Source of the DNA: Enoplolaimus lenunculus
Lineage: Eukaryota > Nematoda > Enoplea > Enoplida > Thoracostomopsidae
Assembly: GCA_030248215.1 (NCBI GenBank)
Contig: JASANG010000021.1
Span: 1 to 64,000, forward strand
Direction: 5' to 3'
DNA: 64,000 nt
The position numbers and the translations under genes are program-made. The notes under the pieces are model-generated. The model was given only the letters and a program-made list of their open reading frames with translations, had not been told where the DNA came from and made no database searches. This document shows, in pieces, positions 49,210-62,627 of this stretch (positions are counted from its first letter, which is position 1; each line of letters opens with the position of its first letter).

Positions 49210-49821
49210 CTAATTCTTGAAACGAATAAATACTGAAACAATCACGCAAATAAAACAATTGAATTACCAATAAATACCTAAACGTCAAAATATGTGTAAA
49301 CGTCTAGACTGCCTTTGCAGGCTTACTATCACATGGTGATTAAGAACCATTTTGCTCCAGAGTCAAAATTCCACATTTTTTGTTTATAGAATATTCCCTT
49401 TTTTAATATTCTTAAAATAAAAATTACCGAAAAATATTTACAAAAAACTGAAGCGTGGTTATATTCCGAATTTGAAACAGAATACAAAATTGCATTTTTA
49501 AACCATACAAAATATACAATGTTGTCCTTACCGTAATCATCCCCAAAGCAAAACTAAAATGACCTTACAAATATAAATGTTATTGCAAACATAGGCTGCG
49601 GGTCAATTGCAGAAGCAACTGCTGAGTCGTCATATCGCAGAAAACTAGTTGAAGTTTGTATTGATTCACGGTGGGTAAGCGTTCCTGGAATACGGTAACG
49701 GCAACGGAACAAAGAATAATATTATCAAAATTTATTCACGGTACATAAATAAAATGCGGAAAGCTGTCCTTGCGAACCCAATAACTTCCAGCAAACTGAA
49801 AGGTGAACTATGAATAATTCC

Positions 49822-50364
49822 TCAGGCTAATAATGTACATTCAAAACCGCCTGAAGGGATATGTGTGCTATCTGGCGGAAGTACATTTTTGCTTGACCGA
49901 TATCCCATCTTTAACTGCATTTTACCAAGCTTTACTATACCAGCTGTGTAATTCAGACTTATAGTGCCAATCTGTCGTAGCAAAACAACTCCTAGTATTG
50001 CTGAATGGGCGCATGCATCTAAGACATACACCTGAAAAGATGCGGATTTAGGACCTATTGCAATTTCAACCTCTTTAGCACCTTTCCGAGGTAATGCATG
50101 ACCAATAACCCCAGCAGCAGTGGTGGCGGGTACTAGAAAAAGACTGGTTTCAGTTTTATTAAATTTTCGAAAAGTTTCGGATGGCATAAGCGTGATATTG
50201 CTTCCGGTATCGATAACTGCTCGTGCAGGTATATCATCCATTTTAATGTCCGAAAGAGAGGGTCCTAGAGTCAAAACAGTTTCCGCTACAGTATGACTCG
50301 GAGAAAGGCTGGTTAACTGCAATGCACGTTTCTTTTTACCGCGTAAAAATTTTGAAGATTCCAC
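49822..50364 (-). mobile_element. Retropepsin fossil of an LTR retroelement
   Basis: A 180-codon frame contains a retropepsin-like aspartic protease: active-site AVIDTGSNITLMP at about residues 48-60, a flap-like region, and the hydrophobic segment AHSAILGVVLLRQIG before a final strand. A basic N-terminal part precedes it. Family is best called LTR retrotransposon (Ty3/gypsy- or BEL-like; not separable here). No reverse transcriptase, RNase H or integrase region was recognised nearby, so the element is broken and only this part is legible. It lies between the two 515-bp direct repeats. Age is probably old, given about 10% divergence of those repeats if they are its ends. A host-captured protease gene is an alternative. 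Confidence 0.62.
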
Positions 50365-53250
50365 AACAGTTCAATGTATGGGCAATTCCACGGTTTCAGT
50401 TTATTAGGAAGTACGTATTACTTGCATTGGGATCAACCATTCCTGTCTATTCGGATTACGACAATAGAACAAACACTTAAGCCATTTCCTATACCAGGGG
50501 TATATACCACATATACGCACTACCAAAATCATCAACCCGACCGCTGTATAACTTAATATATCACTATATGGTAAATTAAACTCGGCACTAGGTATAAAAG
50601 ACAAAAGCTCCCTGTTTAACCGGGTACGAGTTAATTAGGCTGATGCTCAACGTTTTCTAAGCTTCCCCAAACGGGTGGTGGCACCACGTCTAGCGGGCCT
50701 AGAGGTTGACATAAGTACGCGGTCCACAACAATGAGCATGCTAAAATTTGGAAAAAAGCAAAAACACCGTAAACTCAAGACGCTCAACGTCAAACTAGAA
50801 AATCACACAGGCAGGACCGACAGCAGGTTGCTGTAAAACTCGAACTCAGCACCACAATCGTAATGCAGCTTGCTTTTATATCTTAAAACTGAAAGGTTAC
50901 TTAGGTTCCTAGAATTATTAAGACCTTTTAAACTTCTACAAAAAATTGTTCAAACTAATGCAAAATTTGCAGAAAAAGTAGTTTTTAAAGCTGAAATTTT
51001 TGCTAGTTCCACTTAGTCGAGGCAAACACCATGAGCCAGATAAATTCCTGGAACAATTCACGAACTAAAAATTTCAACTAAAACTTTTAATTTCGTGTAG
51101 ACAGAAATTATATTTCACGCATTATTTGGTACTACCGATTAATTCCAAGAATTTGTACGTGTTTTGACGGCCACAAACTGCTTCAGAAAAATATCGATTC
51201 GTTGATTTATTCTCGGAACACATCGAAAGTAGGGGACAACATGTAAAGTCAGAACCCCTCTTTAAGCAATCAGTCTCGCGATACTAGACAATTATTTTTA
51301 ATTTCGGTTCAGAAAACCCATGGTTCTAAATAGTATTTTTGTTGGGAACGATAATGTCAAAAGTGTGGATTAATAGCTACAAGGTAGTCCATTTGTTAAA
51401 AGAAGGGGTCAGGCTGGGCTATTGCAAATATGCGAAAGGTGTAACATAGTACAATATGCTCTATCCTCTGCCTTTAGCGCCTGGTTGTAGTTATCTTTTG
51501 AAAGATACATTTTCGTACGAAAATTTTCAACACAAAAACCGCAAGCAAAAGATCACATCCACGTTTTAACATACAATTATTTACCAAGAACATGATTTGC
51601 AATGCAAACACCGGCTAGAATGCAATATTTTAATGCGATATCCATTAATTGTTTTGACTACAACATTTTCGTCGTTAGTGAAACTCACTTAAATTTTAAA
51701 CAAGGGACAAACCTTCAGTCGTCAAACACAAAACGAATACAACACGACAGGATCATTCTTTTAATACCAAAATTTACGCAGTTCAATTAATTTTTCAATA
51801 TTTAACCTTGCAAACAGCAGATTCGAATTTTACCAACAGATGCAAAAGGTCATATTGTTACGGTTGCGACCAACGGGTACCTCTGCGGACGAATCCGAGT
51901 GGTATCCCTCACGGGTGTTCATGGCCGTGGGTCTGCCTAGTAAGCCAACGTGTCTAGCGGATGATGGGAATTCCAACGTCGCCATACGCCTAAGCTCTCA
52001 TGAACACTCGCGTGCATGGTTAAGTCGCACCCCCAACACATGGTTATAATTTGGAATGGTGTGGTAGCCGCTGATTTTCATGATTAGGACTAATGATTTC
52101 TGCGTCTAAAGTCTGGTGAGCGCTTGGTCACCTGATAAGGTTCATTGATTTCACTGAAACACCCGTTGCAATTTGTAGGGTTTGAATACCTAGGTTATTA
52201 GTCTATTGTACTAGAGGGCGAATCGATCCACGCCTCTGGGTTTTTGCTCCAAAAGGAGTAGTCTGGTTCGCACCAGTACTGTTTTATCTCTTGAAATTTC
52301 ATCCATGGCTCTAGGCCAGGAACTTTCTTGACTGCTCAGGGTTCAACAAAGTACACAACCTAAAGTTTTGGTTTATTGAATCTGCACATTTTATTTCATG
52401 TAATTACCTCTATGCAACGAAACTGGGACTAATCAGTTTCCTGCTCGACTGCTTATAATTATTTTGCACGTAGAGAACCGTGTACAATAAAATTAGCTGA
52501 AAATTATTTGAAATTAATGACTGAAAGTGAATTTGCAATGTGATTTCTTACGCACCCTTAAATCCGTGTACGCTGGGATACTATTACCATAACCCAAAGT
52601 TAGCAGGTTGTTTGGGAGAGAGTTGCGTATTTTGCCCCCTGGGTATGCTCATGTCAAGGATCTCCCTGTGTCAAATTACTTGGAACGTTATTCGTTGAGG
52701 TGGAAAAGGCAGGGCTAATCATAACTCGCGTGGCGGAGCTGCTACGTGGGGAACACATGGTTGAATGAGCATACCCATGGCTTTTAAATACATATCTGAG
52801 AAGACCCGCGTGCGTTCCACATGAGTTGTAGGTGGTCAGATGAATTAAGGTATTCTCTAGTCAGCCACAAAGTTGAAGACGAATTCGAAAATAGGGGTGA
52901 CAAACCGCGCCTGTTTCTTTTGATCACGTAACCTTTACACTCCTAGGCCTAGGTATCTCACGGCTGCATATCCAGCAGTTTGATAGTCAACGGCGGTGGT
53001 ATGCCTTACAGCTGAGTTCCTGGGGCCTGACTAGAATCGTCCGAATTCACGGGGCATACGAAAGTTTTGTACTCGACAGGCAGGGCCTTAGCTCTTTTGT
53101 TTGACAATTCCCTAATGCTTAGCATCGGGCTGACTTGGCCTCCCTGCTGCCGTGTATTACTAGATAGATTTTGTCCTGGCCAGTGACTATTCACTAAAAT
53201 TCAGGCCTCAAATTTTTTGCTCTGATCACACGCCTAATGCGTCTCACATA
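50365..53250. other. Patchwork without recognised genes
   Basis: From about 51.8 kb base composition rises in GC. A short inverted pair, GGGTATGCTCAT near 52643 and ATGAGCATACCC near 52765, could form a hairpin. No coding region is supported. Confidence 0.4.
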
Positions 53251-53251
53251 A

Positions 53252-54215
53252 TGGGTCATCCACGTTATACTGTCTACGCTACTGTAAAAAATTGTCCCCA
53301 CTTACGAGCCCCTCACTTTGTAGTTGTAGTGTTACTAAATGACATGTCCAAATGTCACCCATATCCTGTATAGACCTTCCGGACAACTCGCATACTCTCC
53401 AAACAGCCTATACTTTGTCACATTGCCGTCCATACCCATGCTACACTGTCAATGCGTCATATGAAGGACAACTGTTTTGTCCCGAGTCTGTCAGAACAGA
53501 CTCTGTTTAGTCATCTAAAGAGTCTGTTTCAAGGGACTCTGTTTTACAGAGTCTGTTTGAAGAGACTATTGTAGAGCTTAATATTGAGTATGCCGCAACC
53601 ACGGGCGAAAAAAGGGTGCAACTACCGTTGGGCTTGGTGTGCGACGTTAAAGGGTTCCTACTCGCCCGTCCTCCCCTGGGGGACAACAGTGTAGGGTTCC
53701 GGAGCTATATACTTACACCCCAGCCGCCGCCCCCCCCTCACCGGTCACGACAAAATTTCGACAGGGACACCGGGGTTTAACTTTCTGGTATACCAGAGTT
53801 ATTATATTCTAACCTGCTCTGCTTGAATGGGGCGGGTCGTTCTCTTACAAGTTATTTTTCACCGGCAAAAACCTTCCTGCCCCCTCTTTTAAAAATTACT
53901 GGTTGCAGTTAATTTTTAAGAAAGTAAAATTTTTAGAACACTGCAACGTTTTTAAAACAAGCCCTAGTTACGGGCTGTGGACTGTCAACAAGCTCTTTTT
54001 CGGACGTCCCGATGTCAGACACTGTGTCCAGACAGTGTCTAATTTGTCCTTAGTCCCTTCGAAGGGACTACTGCCAAAACGAACTAGCTAGGTACACCTT
54101 GTGTAAAGTCTTAACATTGTAAGAACAATGTCGTTTTGTCCAGCCCTTGAAACCAGGGGTGTGGACAATTTTTTACAGTAGCGTAGACAGTATTACGTGG
54201 ATGACCCATAATACG
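53252..54215. repeat. Inverted repeat pair of about 47 bp (53252-53299 and 54168-54215)
   Basis: ATGGGTCATCCACGTTATAC followed by TGTCTACGCTACTGTAAAAA is repeated almost perfectly as its complement about 0.9 kb away. Between them lie four AGAGTCTGTTT words (about 53500-53570) and a perfect hairpin AGACACTGT-GTCCAG-ACAGTGTCT near 54017-54040. It may be a foldback element or a MITE with internal sequence. Confidence 0.65.
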
Positions 54216-54530
54216 TACCCCTTTACGAGATTGGCAGGAAATTTGTACCTGCGTTGTCGCCAACGCCAGGCAAAGTTTGAGGTGAAATTTCAACTCACAC
54301 CCCTTTGTGATACCGAGAAAATCCTAGTGTGGCCCCCTTTTACGTACTTACTTACCCCCTGCGCGCAACGCGCAGTACCCCCCTGACTTAGCCAGCGCCC
54401 CGAGAATTTCGAGTGCACCGTGTCGCCATACAGTGCACCGAAAACTCGGTTTGCTGTGTCGCGGCTCGCGCTCGCGACGGAAAACCGAAGAAAATAAAAA
54501 CTGAAACTGAAATCTGCAGTCGTGCATTGC

Positions 54531-54755
54531 GTTTATATATCTTTTTCTCTCAGCTCTCAGCCAATGAAATTTTGAGCAGAACAGACGCAGTTTGAGCTAT
54601 GCGATTGGTTAAAAATAGTACGGCTGCAAAGAGCCAATGAAATTTCACACAAGACAGGCGCAGCGAAGCCACGTGATTGGCTGACAAAACTTAGGTTGCG
54701 GGAGCCAATGAGAAAACGTAAACAACTTTGTTAGGCGGCCTCTGATTGGCTGTAG
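54531..54755 (-). promoter_or_regulatory. Promoter-like triple repeat of CCAAT/ATTGG pairs with TATA motif
   Basis: Six CCAAT-box motifs alternate in direction: CCAAT at 54561, 54634 and 54705, ATTGG at 54604, 54676 and 54745. They fall in three diverged units of about 72 bp, each beginning AGCCAATGA. On the minus strand TATATAA (54532-54539) follows them, so transcription would run leftward, toward the retropepsin fossil and the four-exon gene. NF-Y is the usual binder of CCAAT boxes. Function here is inference. Confidence 0.5.
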
Positions 54756-55489
54756 GGGTTTACACATAACCTTAGCATTTGTAGCCAAGGGGTGGGCCGA
54801 TGAAATTAGGTTTAAGCGGTGTGGCCAAGGGGCAGATGGCAATCTCGGATGTTGTAGGCAGGGCTAACAGGGTTGGACGACTCCCTCAAAGTACTGGCAC
54901 GCGCGCGTGACTTTTCATTTAGGTTGTCCATCCCCGCGTACAGGGCCTGTCTCACTGTCAATAGTTAAGGCACCAAGACGAAATAGAAAATAGAGTATAA
55001 AAAACAAAAGCACGACAAAAATAGAAAACACAAAGACCAAACGAGATGTGCCAAAATCCAGTAAAACTGGAGAGCGAAATCTATGTCATAAGCGGCTAGG
55101 TTATTCGGTCAACTGAAATTCACCACTGCTACCCTAGCGGTTAAGGTGTGCCTACAGCCCTAAGATTTCTTTTGCCAAACCAGCTAATGTTCGTAGACTG
55201 TACTAAAGTACCACAAGTTCCAAATTCGCTAGGGTTTCCTGCCCAACCATGCCAACAAAACGATAATATGAATACGAAAGCACAAACGATAAGGCAAACG
55301 GATACGAGGCGCACACGTTTAAACGTCACAAATTCGTACACTCATAATTCCTGGTAAGGTGCCGAGACAGTCTCAAGAAAAATTCCTGTGCCATTCCCGA
55401 AACGCTTACACTATGATTTCAGCCTAACTCAAGGAACACACACACTCAAGACACTCTTAATCGACTCGGAGAGTCCGCCAAAATTACGG

Positions 55490-56445
55490 GCCTTGGGCTA
55501 GCCATAACTTTTCAAGTATTGGTTTCCGAACAGCGGTCAGGGTGGTTTTATTGCTCATTGCGATGCGCCGAACCCGATAGGACCAGTCCCAACCCTAGAT
55601 TCCGGAAAACGTGATTTTGCATTTTTGGACCGGGGATCCGTAACGTGTAACACATAGAATTTCGAAAACTTCAAGTGCTCGAAATTTCTTAACGATTCGT
55701 CCCAGACCCCGAGTCAGTGTATTTTTCTTGTTCAGCGTGAAAAACTGCGTCGATTGATTCCAATCTCGATACTTAATTCCAAAATTTGCATTTTTGCATT
55801 TTTCGACCTCGGATCCGTAAATTTTACACACTAAATTTCAGAAACTATGAATACCTCTAACTCTTGAACAAATGACTTCCGACCCCCAGTCAGGGTATTT
55901 TTCTTACTCAGCTCGGCGAGCTCTATCGATTGGTAGGGGTTTCAACTGCGGATTCTGAAATTCGCATTTTTGCATTTTTCAACCCTTGAATCCGTAACTG
56001 CACACGTAAAATGCTGAAAGTTTAAAAACCTATAACTTTTGAACGAAAGGTCGAAGACCCCAAGTCAGGGTGGTTTTATTGCTCAACTCGATGAGCTGCG
56101 TCGAATGATATGGGTCTCAACCTCCGACTCCAAAATTCTTGTTTTTGCATTTTTCCACCCTAGGATCCGTAAAATTTACACACACCATTTCAAAAGTTCG
56201 AGTGGCCATAACTCCCAAAAGGATGCTTGCAGACCCAAGGTCAGAATATTTTTCATGCTCAGTGCAATGAGCTCTATCAGTTAGTGTGGGTTCCGTAGGC
56301 ATATATAAAAATTGCTATTTTTGCATTTTTCTCATTCTGAGACCCGTATAATTCTGAAAGCTTCAAAAATGCATAACCTTCAACCGAGGCAGCGGAGACC
56401 CTGATTCTAGCGGGTTTCATGATCAGTTCTACGGGCCAGACCAAA
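55490..56445 (+). repeat. Diverged tandem array of about 175 bp, five to six units
   Basis: Each unit has GATCCGTAA, a TTTTTGCATTTTTC run, a phrase like AACTTTTGAACGAA, GACCCNNAGTCAGGGT, then TATTTTTCTTGCTCAGCTCG and a GAGCTCTATCGATTG-like end. The AGTCAGGGT phrase recurs near 55536, 55711, 55881, 56062, 56238 and 56398. Identity between units is moderate, so it is old. Confidence 0.85.
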
Positions 56446-59400
56446 AGGTTGAGTCCGCGGATACCAGCCGGTTATTTGAAAAACAAACATCAAGCTAAAT
56501 GATCCAAAAAGAGGCACAGCCCCTATCCCCTCCTAAACCTAAAAGTGCAAACATCGATTGAAACGCCCCCTCCTATTCTCCGGATTAAAATGAAGCATTA
56601 TCAAAACCTGAGAACTTGAAGATTTGAAAATTCGAATTGCTCCTACTATCTCTACTTCTCAATCCCCACAATGCGCAACTTGTTTACACCACGCTGAGCG
56701 AGAAACTACCACTGTCATCTTTGCCGGCGAGTAATTACATATCCTCCTAATAGGATTGTTTTGAACATTACTGCGAGCTCACTCTAAAGGAATTTTAAAC
56801 TTCTTCAACCACTGCCTGATGATGAGCAGGCCGCTGTAACCGAACCAAGGGGTAGGGGTAGCGGCGTGCAAGGCAATCCTGCAGTATGGGCTGGATTCGA
56901 GGGCCATAGAAGCTGGTGCCCGTAACACAAGGTCAAATATCCACACCTGTTGACTGGTAAAATGCCTTATGGCTTGTAGATAATAAACCGCGTAAGCGAA
57001 CGTTCGTCCCTAGGGTTTAAAATCTACTTCCAACCTAGGGCCCAGCCACCATCGGGCAACCCTCAGGCTCCCCCTCTTTTCATTCGCCCTTACCCTTTCA
57101 TATTCAAGAAAACTACGGCTTTTTGTCACGCCGACTGTCCGTATCACAACGTTTAAATCTGCGTGTATTCGGTGAATGGATAAGAAAAAGGGGGGAGGAC
57201 AACAAGCCGAAAGAGAGCGGGGTGCGAGACGGGAAGGGTCAATCCGCGGGAGTCTCCAGCGTCCCCACCGGACAACCTGAAACACCTGAACCTTCCACCC
57301 CCGGTGGCTGTGTGCTATAGGGTATGCCCCCTTTTTCCTTCGGATACCTCGCCTCTTTAAATGCACACGCTACTCTAAACAACGAAATTGTTTGAGATAG
57401 TCTAGTCCTGAAAGTGGGCAATTAATTGCGCGAGCTAGTCAAATCCTCAGGAATTTGTGCGAAAAAACGGCAAGAAAAAAAGGAGTAACGGGGCAGTTGT
57501 GACAGTAAAGTTGAATGGTAAAAAGGCACATTGGTCTCGTAATTGCCAATACCTCGTAGAAAATTTTCAATCGGCCTGCGCGCAACAACAAAGTCAGTAG
57601 AGGGTTATAATTTCAAAACACTTTCAAGCACCTCATTAAGTACTACCTAGTCAAGGCTTCAAGGGAAATCTTAGGTAAGCAGATTCTAGCCGAGTCTGAA
57701 GGGGCGGGTCAGGTGAAAGAAAGCCCACGCTATACAGTTAAGTTCGGTCAACGGGGTTCATCTAGCCGGATCCTATACGTAAAACAACAAACAAAAGTAC
57801 AACAATGCATGATTAAAGGTACAGATACAACAATGCGTAATTAAGATACCAAGGATAAGACATAGGGCGTATCAAGTATACACAAGCCTTAAGTCCGATA
57901 TGAGTGCTCTGTATCGAAAAGCGGACTTCCCCTTTTTGAGCTCTCGCACGTTCACTCAACTTCGCGTTATTACTCTGTTATCGGTATAAATTATTGCAAC
58001 GGGAGTATACACAATACTCTAAATTTTTTTATCCCTTCAAGAAAAATGCGATCGTATGGCGAGTTTCATTGCGCAACGGTTTGATCCCAATTGGAATACA
58101 CCAAAACCAACAACTGAGCCAACGAATATAGTCATACGAATGTGGCAACACAAATTAAAGGGGTACATATCATATACAACAGTGACATCAATAATGACAG
58201 CAACGGTATAAATTTCAAGCGGAAATTCACGGCAGCAACACACTAAGTACACTAGGCTCTGAAACCTAATCCATGAAGCACAATGGCCGAAACTGGTCAG
58301 TAAGGAAGTCGCTATTAAAAGAGTGTGTCCCTGACAATATATCCCACCCGCTTCAAATCAAAACCGCATGCTTTTTAACAAATTCACCAATTCTGCTGGC
58401 ACAACACGGGGTAAACGAAATACTCCAATAACACTTCGTTAGCCGGCTTATCTGAGCCCAATTTACATACAATATATGCATTAACCTCGGTCAACCAGTT
58501 AAAAAGCAACTCACAGCCGTGTGACTGAGGGGTTAAAGTTTTCGAAATACAATATTTCTCTTATAGTTTTCAAACTTTATCTGGTTTCGCGAGCTATGCA
58601 AAAACGGAGACTGTTGAAAGATTTAAAAACTCAATCCAATTTCATCGTGAGTAGCCTTAACCAAATCCACAGACGTTGTTAAAAGCACATTACACTATGA
58701 ATCACTAGTCTATATCGTAGAATCAAGGCGCTAGCAAAGATTTCATTGAAAGTATCTGAATCACCAACTGGCCGCAAGTCATTGTGCAAGCTATATTTAG
58801 TCGCCAGCTCCGGTAGTTTCACTCCACAACTCGTTTATAATCCAATTTAGATTAGTTCGGGAGACTGCATTCCACTGAAAGTGGCACAATCTACGTGATA
58901 TCACCAATCGCAAATCATACAAAAAGTCCCCTCGAATGCAACAACACCCCGTTATCCACGCAGGAATAGTCGTAAGCTCGACCCTGTCCAGTAACGGCAC
59001 AATCACGAGTAACATAACTGGTCATTCGAAGTTTTTATTAGAACAGCCTAGCCGGGCACAAAACAATGCAGTGGCAATAAGCGGCACCGCTACACGCCCC
59101 AGTTGCTTTCTTGCTTGCTTTAGATACCGTACGGGCCAATTTTCAAGCCGTTTAAGTCTTTCCAAATTTGCTAGTTGAACTGTGAACCATTCACCTGGAG
59201 GAACATAAACCAACCGCATGTGTCCTATTTCCTAAAATTTAAGACAAGTTGCGATTGCATACGTTACAAAACCGGACCAGATTGCTCTGTAAAATTTTTT
59301 TAATTTTCTGGCTGCAGGGTGCAAAAGGAAAGTTACCGAGAGCAAGGCGGAACCGAAATTTCACCGGAATGTTAGCGGTAATCCGAATTTCAGTAGAACC

Positions 59401-60300
59401 CTGGAACATTGCATAAATTTCGCAATTTTTATTTAACATTGAACAATTGCAACATACCAATAGTCAAAAGGTGCTCTATATATTTACGTGATTTATAACA
59501 AATTAATTTTTAGCGTAAAAATAACAGAAATTCCGGTTTTCTATAACAGAACTAAAAACGGAAACGGACACCGATTTTTACTGGAAACGGAAACGAAACA
59601 GCTATCCGATTACATTCTGCTGATAACCCCTTAAATATATACGCGGTTTTAACTGATTCTACTAACGGCGACCAAGTAAGCTGTATAGGCGAATATGAAT
59701 AAAATGAGCACCATCGCTACACATTTTTCACTGAATTACGAAATGTGACTCCTGTGTGCAGACAAAACAAAATGTAATGTTTTCAGAAAACAACGTTTTT
59801 ATAGACAAGCTCCAAGACAGCCACCGGCATATAGAAACCAGGGTGCAACCGGAATTTTGACTCCGACCAGAATTCCGATTCGAAACGAGTTGCGATTCCA
59901 ATTTCGATATAATCAGTTAAGCTACGCACCACAATAGCAAGGTAATATGCATATCACATTTACATGTAACTTTCCAAGGGTTCCCGGTTTCAGCATCGGT
60001 TTATTTCTGGAGATAAAGCCATCGACCCTCAATTGGGTGTTGGCTTCACGTACCACGCTGACTAAAAATTGCGCGGTGTCCATCAACCTTTACGTATATT
60101 TTGAATTCGTAAAATTTCAAGGGTGGTTAGTCAACTTTGATGAAAGTGCAGCATAGCGAATCCATAAATTCCTGACGGGGGCCGGAGACCATGCGATATA
60201 TAACAGAGAAAAACCCTCGCTAGCCGAACAATTGGGAACTCAAAATCAACGCCGTTTAATACTAAATTTTAGCACAAAGTTTTTCTCTTTGTCTTCCTAG
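56446..60300. other. Patchwork without recognised genes
   Basis: A GC-richer patch at 57000-57420 gives overlapping proline- and arginine-rich frames on both strands (118 codons minus, 65 plus) with no domain. CCGGAATT-type repeat remains occur near 59270-59400 and 59845-59900. Nothing else is supported. Confidence 0.4.
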
Positions 60301-60820
60301 ACCGCGTTTGATGTATATACATATAGACCAGCGTTCAACCACAATTTCTGCAAAATTCTATCCCTGTTCCGCTTCGTGTAAGAAACTTCAATTCCTGATC
60401 CCGCTCTGGCAAAGTTTAGTTGCTGCTGAAACCCTGATATATACGTACATAATCCCTTAAGCGAATCCCATCTCTAAACAGCGTCCCAGCCAAACACTCG
60501 TTTAAATGAATACAGTAGCAATTCATTATGTAAAACGTTTAAAGCGGAAATTTAGAGTTATGTTCCTAAAAACCATTGTCTGGAATGCCAACATATAGCA
60601 CCACAAATCAGAAAAACGCTCCAAGGACATACAGCATACATTCTCGCTCACATTTAACAATTTTCCACTAAAGTCGAGCACATATAAAAACTTTATATTT
60701 CGCATTAAAAAACAATTCGCTATTGCTCAAACTGATTTATGAAGCCGAACATTAATTTAATGTTTCAATCTCGGCAGTCAAAACATATTTCCTGCATAAG
60801 CCAGAACCGCCCTCGTATCA
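60301..60820 (+). repeat. 515-bp direct repeat, right copy
   Basis: Mate of 48335-48850. It carries the same 108-bp MITE (60329-60436) with left octamer ATATAGAC and right octamer ATATATAC, so the MITE was inserted before the two copies separated. Confidence 0.7.
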
Positions 60821-62150
60821 TTATTATTGTTTTAGTAATGTAATGCTCGTGGTTGCACATTGCGCAACCATTATAACATTAAAATTCAAGATTTAATACT
60901 CAGTTTTACTTGGATTATGTTGATTACAATTCAAAAACTTATGAAAGAGGTGTGCGAAATGTAACTGTAAAATAATCGCAAGCGAGAAGCCGAAATCCAT
61001 TTTAATGCTAAACCTTAATGCAAATTCTTGGTTTGGATACCTGTTGGAAAGGCTAGGTCACCAGTGTGTATATCAAATCTATATTACAGTAATCGTAGGC
61101 ATTTGACAGTGCATGGTTAAGACAAAACGTTTTATATGATATTAAAATACAACCTAAACCTGGTTTATAGACGATTAATTCTTAATACAGCACATGTAAA
61201 TGTTTTCTGGCTCTAAAATTATCATACGAGGTCAGGCTGGTGCCAGCCCGGATCAAATAAAGTCACCCTTGTAGGAATGAAATGGGTATAAGCAAGCATC
61301 TGTTAACCACCAACTCAACTTGATGACGAGAACGACTCATATATGGTATGTCACGTGAGTTGACGGAATTTTATTTGAGCAATTCATCTTGGCACGATTT
61401 TGTTCTAAGGCGGCTCACTCGATAACTAATACTCCGAGACCAGGGCATAGTAGCTCAGTTAAAAAGGCTGTAATAACAATCTGGTATTCAAAATATCGTT
61501 TCAGTACCTAGGTTTTCTCCAATAGCCCCTAACAACTAAATTAACTTACATGGAAGGGTTTGCAGGGGTTTTACATGTAATTTCGAGATTGGAAACGAAA
61601 ATTCCAAACAGACAGTTTCCCGAGTAGTATCAAGTATAGTCCCTCTTAAAGTATCGACTAAAATTCCCCTCTTAGTTGAATGGCGGAAATAATCCGCTCG
61701 CTCGGCGTACAAAAGAGGGGTACGTTACAAGAGGCATGGAGTTTGGTTCTAAAGTCTTACAAGTTGGTGTAATCTTTTTTGTAGCGGTGATGGGTGCTAA
61801 AACCAATTAATCTAAAGGTTGTGTCTGATTCTGTCAAATTACAGCCATTCATCTCAGTTGCCAGACGAAAGTCAGGAGGCCCCATATCAAAAATTATAGC
61901 CATACATGCTAGTCGTGTGTGATTCCTTTATGTTTTTACTAAAACTGTGTAGCAATCTTCGGCATGAAGAGCTGGTTACGTGCCTGCGCATGCTTTCTTT
62001 GGAAAACGCTGTACTTGTTCGCAGTACTTTGTAAAACACGAATCGGCTGCAAGTTGCCCGCAGAATTGCCTCCTTGAAAAATTACACAAAAAACACGTTC
62101 AGAATTGGAATTTAACAGAAATTGTTGCACAAAATAATGCTAAAGTCATG
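60821..62150. other. Intergenic, nothing recognised
   Basis: A weak tRNA-like A box (TAGTAGCTCAGTTA) occurs near 61448 without a B box. No exon is supported. Confidence 0.45.
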
Positions 62151-62155
62151 CAAAA

Positions 62156-62220
62156 CAATCTGCAGATTACATGCAAAGCAATCTGCAGATTACATGCAAA
62201 ACAATCTGCAGATTACATGT
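62156..62220. repeat. 23-bp tandem repeat, three units
   Basis: CAATCTGCAGATTACATGCA plus AAA or AAG repeats three times almost without change. The CTGCAG core is palindromic. Confidence 0.88.
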
Positions 62221-62627
62221 TTTTGAGACGGCCTTTAGGCCGTTTCTTATAAAATAAGTCAAATTCTCGGGGTATTTATTTAACAATTGATTTTTCTTGA
62301 ATATTTGCTTGGGAGCTAAGTTCAAAAAATTTTTGCTTAACTATCTTGAATGAAACTGTACTGCCAATCCCCAGTGAAAAAAATTGAACAGTTTTTAGTT
62401 TTACAGAAAATGATCCCCGTTTTTCAGGCAAGAATCCCCCCGGATTTTGTAATTTCTATTTTTGACTTTCGTGCGTTACCTCGGCAGCTCATTTGCATAA
62501 GTATTATTCGTGTCACGTACGTAACACGTATACAAATCCATATATATGGTAAGAAATGCATAGATTGTGGGTTATAAACGTTGCCCATGAAAGTTATAAA
62601 AAAATAAATAACGGGGACTGTAGAGGG

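Noticed and set aside
57010-57420. Arginine- and proline-rich overlapping frames on both strands
   Set aside because: Explained by the local GC rise; no domain.
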